Positions 7,199 through 15,300 of a stretch of 15,351 nt of DNA are shown piece by piece (positions within the stretch are counted from its first letter, which is position 1; each line of letters begins with the position of its first letter). Made by a program: the position numbers and the translations under genes. This DNA comes from UMGS902 sp045538895 (GTDB lineage Bacteria; Bacillota; Clostridia; Oscillospirales; CAG-272): contig JAZQEH010000012.1 of assembly GCA_045538895.1 (NCBI GenBank), positions 1-15,351 on the forward strand, in the 5' to 3' direction. The notes below the pieces were generated by a model. The model was not told where the DNA came from. It was given only the letters and a program-made list of their open reading frames with translations, and did no database searches.

Positions 7199-7750
7199 AT
7201 GCAGACTAAAAACATACCCAATATACTTTCGGTAATCCGTTTGTGTATGGTACCTGTATTTGTATATCTTTTCTTTCTTGATTATCCAAAGAACGTATGG
7301 ACGGCAGTTTTTGTATTCTTTTTGGCAGGAGCTACCGACGTTTTAGACGGCTGGCTTGCACGTAAGAATAATTGGATAAGCAACGTAGGAAAGATTTTAG
7401 ACCCGCTTGCAGATAAGATGATGCAGTGTGCGGCACTCGTTAGCTTTTATGTTAAGAACATAATTCCGCTTTGGCTTTTGCTCGTGTACGTGACAAAAGA
7501 ACTTCTGATTTTAGCGGGAGCGGTGTTTGTGTTCAGGAAGAAGAGTGTTGTTGTAAAGAGCAGCTTCTGGGGAAAATTTGCAGTGTGCGTGTTCTATCTT
7601 TCGATAGCGGCACTCGTATCATTGCAGACTGCTTCCGACGAAATCAGAAACACGTGGACTGTTGCGATAAGTGCGATTATGATTTGCTTTGCAATAGTGG
7701 CACTTGTTCAGTATTTCAGAGAATATATAAGGTCAAAAATGACGAAGTAA
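7199..7750 (+). CDS. pgsA: CDP-diacylglycerol-glycerol-3-phosphate 3-phosphatidyltransferase
   Basis: This integral membrane enzyme makes phosphatidylglycerol phosphate from CDP-diacylglycerol and glycerol-3-phosphate, the first committed step to phosphatidylglycerol and cardiolipin. The 183-aa protein opens with the family's NIPNILSVIRLCMVPVFVY and carries the complete CDP-alcohol phosphotransferase signature DG(x)2AR(x)8G(x)3D(x)3D: D50-G51, A54-R55, G64, D68 and D72, with the extra Asp47 three residues before D50. Several hydrophobic helices follow, and length is normal. PgsA is favoured over cardiolipin or phosphatidylserine synthases by the N-terminus and length, but substrate choice is not proven. 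ATG 7199 follows GATGGAGAA. It is spaced 26-27 bp from both neighbours. Confidence 0.9.
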   Translation: MQTKNIPNILSVIRLCMVPVFVYLFFLDYPKNVWTAVFVFFLAGATDVLDGWLARKNNWISNVGKILDPLADKMMQCAALVSFYVKNIIPLWLLLVYVTKELLILAGAVFVFRKKSVVVKSSFWGKFAVCVFYLSIAALVSLQTASDEIRNTWTVAISAIMICFAIVALVQYFREYIRSKMTK

Positions 7751-7777
7751 AACAGCAAAGGTAAAGGAAAAACAGTA

Positions 7778-10063
7778 ATGGAAATGTGTGCAAGATGCCA
7801 CAAGCGTGTAGCTGTGGTGTTTATTACAAGGCTTGAAAATGGCGAGAGCAAGAACGAGGGCATTTGCCTTAAATGTGCAAAGGAACTCGGTATCAAGCCT
7901 ATAGATGATATTTTAAAACGTATGGGAATTTCAAGCGAGGAATTTGACCGTATGAGCGAGGATGCAGAGGAGTTTATGCAAGGGCTTGTGCCAAGTGAGG
8001 ATTCCGACGAGGTTTCTGCGGATGACGGCGGTGCTCCCGCGGTTGATTTCGGCAAGATTCTTCGTGAAAGCGGACTTGGCGGTGCATCTTCAAAAGGCGA
8101 TGCCAAGAAAGGCAAGGAGCAAAAAGAGCAGAAAAAGAAGTTTCTTGATACCTATTGTCAGAACATAACTCAAAAGGCTCGTGACGGCAAGCTTGACCGT
8201 ATCGTTGGCAGAGAGCGTGAGATGTCACGTGTTATCCAGATACTTTGCCGCAGACAGAAGAATAACCCCTGTCTTATAGGCGAACCCGGCGTAGGTAAAA
8301 CCGCCATTGCCGAGGCACTCGCACAGAAGATAGTGTCCGGTGACGTACCGTATAAGCTTAAGAACTGTGAGATCTATCTTGTTGACCTCACCGCTTTGGT
8401 TGCAGGAACACAGTTCCGAGGTCAGTTTGAGTCGAGAATTTTAGGACTCATCAAAGAGGTAAAAGAGGCGGGCAATATCATTCTTGTTATCGACGAGGTG
8501 CATAATATCGTCGGTGCGGGCGATGCTGAGGGAAGCATGAATGCCGCCAACATTCTGAAACCTGCTCTTTCACGTGGGGAAATCCGTGTAATCGGCGCTA
8601 CTACTCTCAAAGAGTACAGAAAGCATATCGAAAAAGACTCTGCACTTGAACGCCGCTTCCAGCCTGTTATTGTTAACGAGCCGTCGGTTGCAGACAGTAT
8701 TAAGATGCTTGAGGGAATCAAGCATTACTATGAGCAGTATCATAATATCCGCATACCCGAAAGCATTCTTGCTCTTGCGGTTACCTTGTCAGAGAGATAT
8801 ATAACAGACCGTTATCTTCCCGATAAAGCCATTGATTTGCTTGACGAGGCGGCATCGTACAGGGCACTTTCGTCGAGTGAACTCAACGAGAGAATGCACC
8901 TGAATGATGAACTTGATAAGGTTGCAAAAGAGCGTGCTATGGCTGAGAGTGCTCCAGAGCAGGAAATGGACGATATGCAGGAAAAATATCGCATGCTTGC
9001 CGATATAAGAGTGCGTGAGGCGAGGGTAAACGAACGTATTGCCGAGATAACTCCTGCGTGTGAAGCGATTGAGCTTACTGCGGAGGACTTAGCCCGTGTT
9101 ATTGAGATATGGACGGGAATCCCTGCAACCGAGATAACCGAAAACGAGTTTCACAGAATAGATAAGCTTGCAGACCGCCTGAAAGAAAAAATTATCGGTC
9201 AGGATGAGGCGGTTATGGCGATTGCGAGAGCAATCAAGCGTAACCGTGCAGGCATTTCGTATAAGCGTAAGCCTGTATCGTTCATCTTTGCAGGACCTAC
9301 AGGCGTAGGTAAGACCGAACTTGTAAAAACACTTGCAAACGATTTGTTTTCTTCCCCCGAAACGCTTATCCGTCTTGATATGTCCGAGTTTATGGAAAAG
9401 CATAGCGTTTCAAAGATTATAGGTTCACCTCCCGGCTACGTAGGCTATGATGAGGCGGGACAGCTTACCGAGAAGATTCGCCGCCGCCCGTACAGCGTGG
9501 TGCTTTTTGATGAGATCGAAAAGGCACATCCCGATGTGCTTAACATTCTGCTTCAGGTGCTTGATGACGGTAGAATTACGGATGCACACGGTAAGGAAGT
9601 CAACTTTGAGAATACTATTATCGTTATGACTACAAATGCAGGCAGCGATACCTCATCATCAATTTCCGGTTTTCTGACCAAGGAGGGAAGCGGGGCAGGC
9701 GACAAGACCGAAAAAGCATTGCTTTCGTTCCTCCGCCCCGAGTTTATCAACCGTGTTGATGAGGTTATCACATTCCGTGCACTTGATAAGGATGATTTTG
9801 GCAGAATCGCAAAGCTTATGCTTTTGCAGCTCGCAGAGGCACTTTCGGCAAACGGAATTACGCTTAACTATACCGATGCGGCGGCTGCTTTTATTGCAGA
9901 AAAGTCATATTCTGTAAAGTTCGGCGCACGAAACATGCGTAGATTTATTCAGACAAATGTCGAAGATGCTCTTGCAGAAAAGATAATTTCGAATTATAAT
10001 GTTCGTATCGCCTCCGCTCGCATTGATTCGGACGGTGAAAAGCTGATTATTGAATGTTTATAA
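7778..10063 (+). CDS. clpE: ClpE-like ATP-dependent Clp protease ATP-binding subunit
   Basis: A 761-aa class I HSP100 unfoldase with two AAA+ modules, expected to feed substrates to ClpP. The N-terminus is not the double Clp-N repeat of ClpC. It is a four-cysteine zinc finger (C4, C7, C30, C33), as in ClpE, followed by an acidic stretch and a Lys-rich linker (about 108-121). Module 1 has Walker A GEPGVGKT (168-175), Walker B IILVIDE (234-240) and ALERRF. A helical, charged middle segment lies around 370-425. Module 2 has Walker A GPTGVGKT (506-513), Walker B VVLFDEIEKAHPDV (574-587) and the FLRPEFINRVDE sensor region. The ClpP-docking loop position reads SISGF (628-632) rather than the usual [L/I/V]-G-[F/L]. 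ATG 7778 follows AAAGGA. ClpC with a replaced N-domain is the alternative name. Confidence 0.85.
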   Translation: MEMCARCHKRVAVVFITRLENGESKNEGICLKCAKELGIKPIDDILKRMGISSEEFDRMSEDAEEFMQGLVPSEDSDEVSADDGGAPAVDFGKILRESGLGGASSKGDAKKGKEQKEQKKKFLDTYCQNITQKARDGKLDRIVGREREMSRVIQILCRRQKNNPCLIGEPGVGKTAIAEALAQKIVSGDVPYKLKNCEIYLVDLTALVAGTQFRGQFESRILGLIKEVKEAGNIILVIDEVHNIVGAGDAEGSMNAANILKPALSRGEIRVIGATTLKEYRKHIEKDSALERRFQPVIVNEPSVADSIKMLEGIKHYYEQYHNIRIPESILALAVTLSERYITDRYLPDKAIDLLDEAASYRALSSSELNERMHLNDELDKVAKERAMAESAPEQEMDDMQEKYRMLADIRVREARVNERIAEITPACEAIELTAEDLARVIEIWTGIPATEITENEFHRIDKLADRLKEKIIGQDEAVMAIARAIKRNRAGISYKRKPVSFIFAGPTGVGKTELVKTLANDLFSSPETLIRLDMSEFMEKHSVSKIIGSPPGYVGYDEAGQLTEKIRRRPYSVVLFDEIEKAHPDVLNILLQVLDDGRITDAHGKEVNFENTIIVMTTNAGSDTSSSISGFLTKEGSGAGDKTEKALLSFLRPEFINRVDEVITFRALDKDDFGRIAKLMLLQLAEALSANGITLNYTDAAAAFIAEKSYSVKFGARNMRRFIQTNVEDALAEKIISNYNVRIASARIDSDGEKLIIECL

Positions 10064-10090
10064 TTTATAACCCCAAAGGAGAAAATAAAA

Positions 10091-10924
10091 ATGGCAGAAA
10101 ATTGTACACATGACTGTTCAACTTGCGGTGCGGACTGTCCTTCAAAAAAGAAGCCCGAATCGTTGCTTGAACCGCAGAACGCACTCAGCAATGTGAAAAA
10201 AGTTATCGGCGTTGTCAGCGGTAAAGGCGGTGTAGGTAAATCGCTTGTCACATCGCTTCTGGCAGTTGAAATGAGCCGCCGCGGATATAAAACCGCTATT
10301 CTTGACGCTGATATCACAGGCCCGTCAATACCGCAGACATTCGGACTTCACCAAAGAGCAGAGGGCAGTCAGGACGGTATTTACCCCGTACTCACAAAGA
10401 CGGGTATCGAGGTTATGAGCGTTAATCTTCTTCTTGAAGAGGAAACCGCACCCGTTGTATGGCGTGGTCCCGTTATCGCAGGTACCGTAAAGCAGTTCTG
10501 GACCGACGTTGTCTGGAACGAGGTAGACTATATGTTCGTTGATATGCCTCCCGGCACGGGCGACGTTCCGCTCACCGTGTTCCAGAGTATTCCTCTTGAC
10601 GGCATTGTAATTGTAAGCTCTCCTCAGGAGCTTGTTTCCATGATAGTTAAAAAGGCTGCTAATATGGCAGGTATGATGAACATTAATGTGCTTGGTCTTG
10701 TTGAAAACATGAGCTACGTAGTTTGTCCCGATTGCGGAAAAGCCATCGAGGTGTTCGGCAAGAGCCGTGTAGACGAAACTGCAAAGCAGTTTGGCTATGA
10801 GGTGCTCGGTAAACTTCCGATTGACCACCGCCTTGCGGCACTTTGCGACAAGGGTGCGCTTGAACTTTGCGAGGAAACCTATTTGTCAGACGCAGCAGAT
10901 AAAATCGAGAAAATTTTAGGTTAA
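10091..10924 (+). CDS. Mrp/NBP35-type Fe-S cluster carrier ATPase
   Basis: A 277-aa P-loop ATPase of the Mrp/ApbC/NBP35 family, which carries and transfers Fe-S clusters in the cytoplasm. The deviant Walker A is SGKGGVGKS (43-51), followed by LDADITGPSIPQTFGL, MPPGTGD (152-158) and the bridging-cluster CxxC, VCPDCG (C212, C215). The N-terminus adds four cysteines (C5, C9, C12, C16), similar to the extra N-terminal cluster site of eukaryotic Nbp35, and lacks the DUF59 domain seen in many bacterial Mrp proteins. The start ATG follows AAAGGAG at 10075-10081. It is the last gene of the operon, and its stop runs directly into a terminator. Confidence 0.9.
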   Translation: MAENCTHDCSTCGADCPSKKKPESLLEPQNALSNVKKVIGVVSGKGGVGKSLVTSLLAVEMSRRGYKTAILDADITGPSIPQTFGLHQRAEGSQDGIYPVLTKTGIEVMSVNLLLEEETAPVVWRGPVIAGTVKQFWTDVVWNEVDYMFVDMPPGTGDVPLTVFQSIPLDGIVIVSSPQELVSMIVKKAANMAGMMNINVLGLVENMSYVVCPDCGKAIEVFGKSRVDETAKQFGYEVLGKLPIDHRLAALCDKGALELCEETYLSDAADKIEKILG

Positions 10925-10953
10925 AAAAAACGGTCATTTTTGACCGTTTTTTT
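10923..10953 (+). terminator. Intrinsic terminator ending the ruvC-mrp operon
   Basis: A run of A, then CGGTCA, a TTTT loop, TGACCG and a run of seven T form a hairpin of 6 GC-containing pairs extended by A-T pairs. It begins at the mrp stop codon. The flanking A and T runs make it usable in both directions, but no minus-strand gene lies to its right. Confidence 0.88.
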
Positions 10954-10964
10954 GTAAAATTATA

Positions 10965-10993
10965 TTTACAAAATGTTTTTTATGTGATATTAT
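10965..10993 (+). promoter_or_regulatory. Promoter of the 308-aa secreted protein gene
   Basis: TTTACA at 10965-10970 and TATTAT at 10988-10993 are separated by 17 bp, close to the SigA consensus. They sit 12 bp after the operon terminator and about 45 bp before the start codon. The leader between is very AT-rich and ends in AAGGAG at 11028-11033. Confidence 0.65.
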
Positions 10994-11039
10994 GGTTTTG
11001 TATTTATGATATTTATACATAATATTTAAGGAGAATAAT

Positions 11040-11966
11040 ATGCTTAAGAAGATTTCAAGTGCTTTGCTTGTTCTTTGCATGCTTGTTTGTGCAGTGCCCG
11101 TAAGTGCGGCTGACTGTGCAAAGCATGACTATGTTGCAAAGGCAGACGGAACATATGTTTGTGCTAACTGTGCAGAAACAGTAAATGCAGTTTCTGCTCC
11201 GGTTCTTGTTTACACAACGCCTGTAAGCGTTGAAAGCGGTGTTGTAACTGTTGATGTTAAAGTAAAGGCGGAAACCGCATTCTTCGGAACCGTATTTACG
11301 GTTGACGTTCCCGACGAACTCACTCTTGTTAGTGTTGAGTCAAAGTATGAGAACTCAAACGAGTGGGTGTTTGATTCAGCAGACGCTCTTTCAACTCCCT
11401 ACAAGGTATTGCTTTGTAAGTCGAGCTTGGAAGATGCAAAACTTGATGATACGGTAGCAACACTCAAGTTTGTAGTTACCGATACGTTTTCTGCTGAAGA
11501 TAATATTATTGATATTACCGTTGTAGAAGCTTACGATTCTTCCGAAAATGAGATTGATACCCTTGCGGTTGATGCCGAACTCGATGTAACCGATGCAACT
11601 CCTCTTACTGTTTCGGTATCTGCTGACGCAGGTTACTATGCGGCTACCGCAGATGCAGCAGAGAGAACCGGTGCTATCGCATTCAATGCAGAGTTTGAGC
11701 ATTACACCGAGTTCGAGATTGAAAGCTTCGGTATCTACGTTTACAATGCAAACAGCGTACAGAAGGGCCACGTAGCAAGTGCGGATGCTGATGCATTTGC
11801 AAGCAACAGCGGTAAGTTCAACGTTGTTGTAAACAACATTCCGGCTGAATACTTTGGCAGCAACGTACTCGCAATGCCTTACGTTGTAATCAACGGCGTA
11901 ATCATCAACGGCGACGTATGCGTATTCAATGTAAACAACAGCCTTAAGTGGCTCGGTGCTAAATAA
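11040..11966 (+). CDS. Secreted cohesin-like module protein with Cys/His cluster
   Basis: A 308-aa exported protein. It has a signal peptide (Lys-rich start, hydrophobic LLVLCMLVCAVPV, predicted cleavage after VSAA, about residue 25) and a Cys/His cluster of the form C-x2-H-x11-C-x2-C (C26, H29, C41, C44) that looks like a small metal-binding knuckle. A beta-rich module (about 53-183) resembles cohesin-type domains, with VDVKVKAETAFFGTVFTVDV, DELTLVSVES, and DDTVATLKFVVTD followed by IIDITVVEAY. A second beta-rich domain (185-308) contains FGIYVYN and VVINGVIINGDV. There is no dockerin, LPXTG or transmembrane tail, so it may be free or bound non-covalently. The first part is about 57% identical to the distal part of the large protein encoded from 12307. 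It has its own promoter and is followed 20 bp later by a 48-aa peptide gene. Function is unknown; the cohesin-like label is my fold-level reading. Confidence 0.75.
   Translation: MLKKISSALLVLCMLVCAVPVSAADCAKHDYVAKADGTYVCANCAETVNAVSAPVLVYTTPVSVESGVVTVDVKVKAETAFFGTVFTVDVPDELTLVSVESKYENSNEWVFDSADALSTPYKVLLCKSSLEDAKLDDTVATLKFVVTDTFSAEDNIIDITVVEAYDSSENEIDTLAVDAELDVTDATPLTVSVSADAGYYAATADAAERTGAIAFNAEFEHYTEFEIESFGIYVYNANSVQKGHVASADADAFASNSGKFNVVVNNIPAEYFGSNVLAMPYVVINGVIINGDVCVFNVNNSLKWLGAK
11115..11585 (+). repeat. Cys/His plus cohesin-like unit, copy 1
   Basis: This stretch encodes residues 26-182 of the 308-aa protein. It aligns without a gap to 14878-15348 over 157 residues, about 89 identical by hand count. 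Conserved blocks include the C-x2-H-x11-C-x2-C knuckle, ELTLVSVES, TPYKV, LDDTV, TLKF and IIDIT. This is an old coding duplication, not a recent DNA repeat. Confidence 0.85.
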
Positions 11967-11986
11967 TTAAAGGAGGAAAAAGTATA

Positions 11987-12133
11987 ATGGTTAAATATGA
12001 ACAGCCCAAAGCAACTCTTGTTGCGTTTGAAAGTGCAAACGTAATCGCAACAAGCCTTGAGCCGGAAGTACTCCTTAAGAGCGGAGCAAATCTCGGCGAG
12101 CTTGATTCACAGACAATCAACCTCTTCAGTTAA
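11987..12133 (+). CDS. 48-aa small protein, unknown function
   Basis: A short gene supported mainly by its signals. A near-perfect AAAGGAGG (11969-11976) is followed by an ATG at good spacing, an uninterrupted frame, a TAA stop, and a strong terminator five bases later. The product starts MVKYEQPKATLVAFESANVI and ends SQTINLFS. It has no cysteine, no signal peptide and no transmembrane helix, and is acidic with one Lys-rich turn (LLKSGANLGELD). The start pattern (K-Y-E-x-P, then F-E-x-x-x-V-I-x-T-S) resembles many unannotated 40-60 aa proteins I recall from Ruminococcaceae and Lachnospiraceae, but that is memory, not a search. It lies 20 bp after the secreted 308-aa protein gene and should share its transcript. 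A leader-like or regulatory peptide is possible; nothing here proves it. Confidence 0.72.
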   Translation: MVKYEQPKATLVAFESANVIATSLEPEVLLKSGANLGELDSQTINLFS

Positions 12134-12137
12134 TGTC

Positions 12138-12177
12138 AAAAATCCCATGCAAGACACACTTTGCATGGGATTTTTTT
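12138..12177 (+). terminator. Strong intrinsic terminator after the 48-aa gene
   Basis: Arms AAAATCCCATGCAA (12139-12152) and TTGCATGGGATTTT (12161-12174) pair over 14 bp around an 8-base loop, and the 3' arm runs into a T tract (to 12177). It separates the two-gene secreted-protein transcript from the large surface-protein gene. Confidence 0.92.
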
Positions 12178-12227
12178 CTTTTGCTGTATAAATAACCTCG
12201 TCCGGAGTGCTTTTTTACAAAAAAATC

Positions 12228-12264
12228 TTTACTTTTGCTATCTATTATATTATAATAATAGATA
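12228..12264 (+). promoter_or_regulatory. Promoter of the large surface protein gene, with inverted repeat over the -10
   Basis: TTTACT (12228-12233) and a perfect TATAAT (12251-12256) are 17 bp apart, about 50 bp before the start codon. A 10-bp perfect inverted repeat, TATCTATTAT (12239-12248) and ATAATAGATA (12255-12264), straddles the -10 box. It could be an operator, although AT-rich sequence gives such repeats by chance. The leader ends in AAGGAG at 12291-12296. Confidence 0.7.
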
Positions 12265-12306
12265 TAATTGCAAATACTGTAAATTTTTCTAAGGAGATAA
12301 AAAGAC

Positions 12307-15300
12307 ATGCAAAAGAAACTTCTCGGCATTCTGCTTGTGCTCTGTATGTTCATTTGTGCGTTTTCGGCAACGGTTGCCGTTAGTGCCGCAGATGCAACAC
12401 CTATAAGCACGGCAACCGAACTTGTCGAGCTTATGAACGACAGTTCAAAGTGGTCGGGTGACTATGTTCTTACAGAGAGCATTGACCTTGGCGACTACGA
12501 TGGTACCGATGGTCAGACTCCCATCGGTAATTCAGACACCCCCTTTACCGGCACGTTTAACGGTGGCGGACACGAAATTTCAGGACTGAATCTCACTAAT
12601 CGTACTACTGATGATGTTGGTCTGTTCGGCTACCTCGGTGACGGTGCGGTAATTGAGAACCTCACTGTTGACGGTACAGTTTCTTCCACCGGTAACTATA
12701 TCGGCGGTATTGTCGGTCGTGTACAGATTGCTGCTGTTACCATTCGTAACTGCCACAACAAGGCGTCTGTAACCGGTACACGGTATGTCGGAGGTGTTGT
12801 TGGATACTTCTTCGGTAAAGATACCTCCACTTCTGCTCCCCCGACTGCGATACTTTCAAACTGCTATAACAGCGGTGATATTACCTCTACTTCTACTGTG
12901 CAGGCGGATGTCGGCGGTGTTGCGGGCGTTCTCTGGAACGTTTGCGGTGTCAGCGACTGCTGGTCTACAGGTACCGTTACCTACTCAGCAAGGTATGCCG
13001 GTGGTATCTTCGGCCGCACGCACGGCACGATAACGGTTACGAATTGCTATGCCAATGCAAGCCTTGTAAACGGAAGCAACGGCAGTTACACTCACACAGA
13101 TTCACACATTCGTGCTTTCTGCGGGTATCCGCTTGCTAAGAACTTCAGTGCGTGCTACTACGGAATTGCATACACTGCAGGTAATGCCTGCACGGGTATT
13201 ACTGCATATGCAGCCGGAAACTTTGATGCTCTGAACGCAAACGGTAAGTGGCTTCTCGCTGCCAACGGTCCCGAGCTTGTTACGTTCCATACTCACACTT
13301 ACACCAATTATGAAACCGCAGGTGTTGACGGTCACTATCAGCTTTGTGTATGCGGTGCACATAACGCGGTTTCTGCGCATGTTGACGAAAATACTGACGG
13401 TATCTGCGACGTTTGCGACGGTGTAACCGCATGTAACCATGAGGGTACCGAAAAGACGTATGAACTCGTTTCCGCTTCTACTTGCTCTACTAAGGGCATC
13501 GAAAAGGAAATTTGTTCTTGCGGTAGCGAAACCGGTGTAACAAGAGAGCTTGACCTTGATGAGGATAAACACGAAAGTCTTGACTATGTATGGCACCTCG
13601 ATGCCGGAACTTACTACCAGAGTTGCTCGGCTTGTGGCAACCGTACGGTAGAGCAGACCGATGCTCCCGTAGTTTATGTAGACGCAAGCTCTAAAGGTGA
13701 CACTCACGTAGGTGCTGACACAGCTACGGGTACTGCTTCTGACGAAGTTCTCACTATTACCGAAGCTGTTGAGCGTCTCGCAGAGACCGGCGGTACCGTA
13801 TGCCTTACCGACCGTTACATGATAAACGGAGTTGTTGAGCTTCCGGAATATGAGGAGTCCATCACCTTTACTTCTTTGGTTAACGGCAAATCCGGCAAGA
13901 CCGGCTTCTATGCAACTGCTGCAACCCGTCTTATCCTCGGCGGCGATACTACGTTTGAGTATCTTTATTTCTTCGCTGATACTAACACGACACGTGACTT
14001 TGTATTCCAGTGTAACTGGCACGACCTCACTCTTGGTGACGAGCTTGCAACAAGTGTTCAGGGTGTTATCGTAGCCGGCTATACAAATATGTTGGAAGAT
14101 GACACCGATCCTGCGAACACTACTATTACCGTAAGCGGTGTAAATCAGTATGCAAGCGGTGCCGGTGATGGAACTAAGTTTGAAACTGTTCCTACCTTCT
14201 ATTATAAGATATTCCTCGGCACCCGTCTTACAAGCACTCCCGCAGCGGCATCCAAGGTGAATAATAAGACCGTTACTCTTATCGCAAATGAAGCGGTAGG
14301 TAACCCCACCATTGGCGCTCTCTATACTCTCACTGCTTCTCCCGTAGCAGAACCTCTCGTTTCTACCGATGCTTGTTCTACAACTGTTACTCTTAATGAC
14401 AAGGCAGTAGTTTCTGAGATTTTTTCCGGTTATATCAATACCGATAAGGGTGCGGGTTATCTCGATAACCTTACCATAAATCTCAATGATAATTCCGAGA
14501 TTACTACATATTACAGCGTTCGTAACGTTAAGCACATACAGTATAACGTTTCAACTGAGGCAGACGGCAGAACGGTAAAGATCGGTGCTCCTATCTTCTC
14601 TGTTGCTACCACAGGTGCATACGTGGCTGACGGTACAGAGTCTATCGTAGCTAATTACGGTACTCACTCGTTTGCAAAGACTCAGTATGCGGACGGATTT
14701 ATTCAGGGCACAAACTACAATGCGGTTTATGCAGGCAAGGTAACCACCCACATTACCAATGAGTGTACCTTTGACGAGGGTGTTATCACTACCGAACCTA
14801 CTCCCGAAGCTGACGGTGTTAAGACCTTTACCTGCTCCGGTTGCGGTAGAACATATACAAAACCTGTTGAGTTCGTTTGCACCGCACATGACTACGTTGC
14901 AACCGCAAATGGCACATACTACTGTGCAAACTGTGGCGAAACCGCAACTGAGATTTCTGCTCCCGTTATCATTTCGACGGAGCCTATCGAGGTTAACGGC
15001 AGCGTAGTAAGCGTTGACGTAAACGTTAAAGCAACAACTCCTTTCTGGGGCATGTCCTTTGTTGTTGATGCACCTGCAGAACTCACGCTCGTTAGTGTAG
15101 AATCTGACTATGAGAATAATAGTGATTGGATGCTCTCATGTGCAAGTGACCTTGTAACTCCTTACAAAGTTGTTTTTTGTAACAGCCAGATCAAGGACGT
15201 TGCTCTTGACGATACGGTAGTCACCCTCAAGTTCATCGTTTCCGATGAAATGGATGCGGATGACTATATCATTGATATCACTTCTATCGAAACCTATAAC

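Noticed and set aside
13102..14535. Long 477-codon open frame on the minus strand
   Set aside because: It lies wholly antisense to the large surface-protein gene, which has a promoter, ribosome binding site, signal peptide and recognisable modules. The minus frame has no ribosome binding site and encodes a low-quality, Cys/Ser-rich product typical of a codon-bias shadow.
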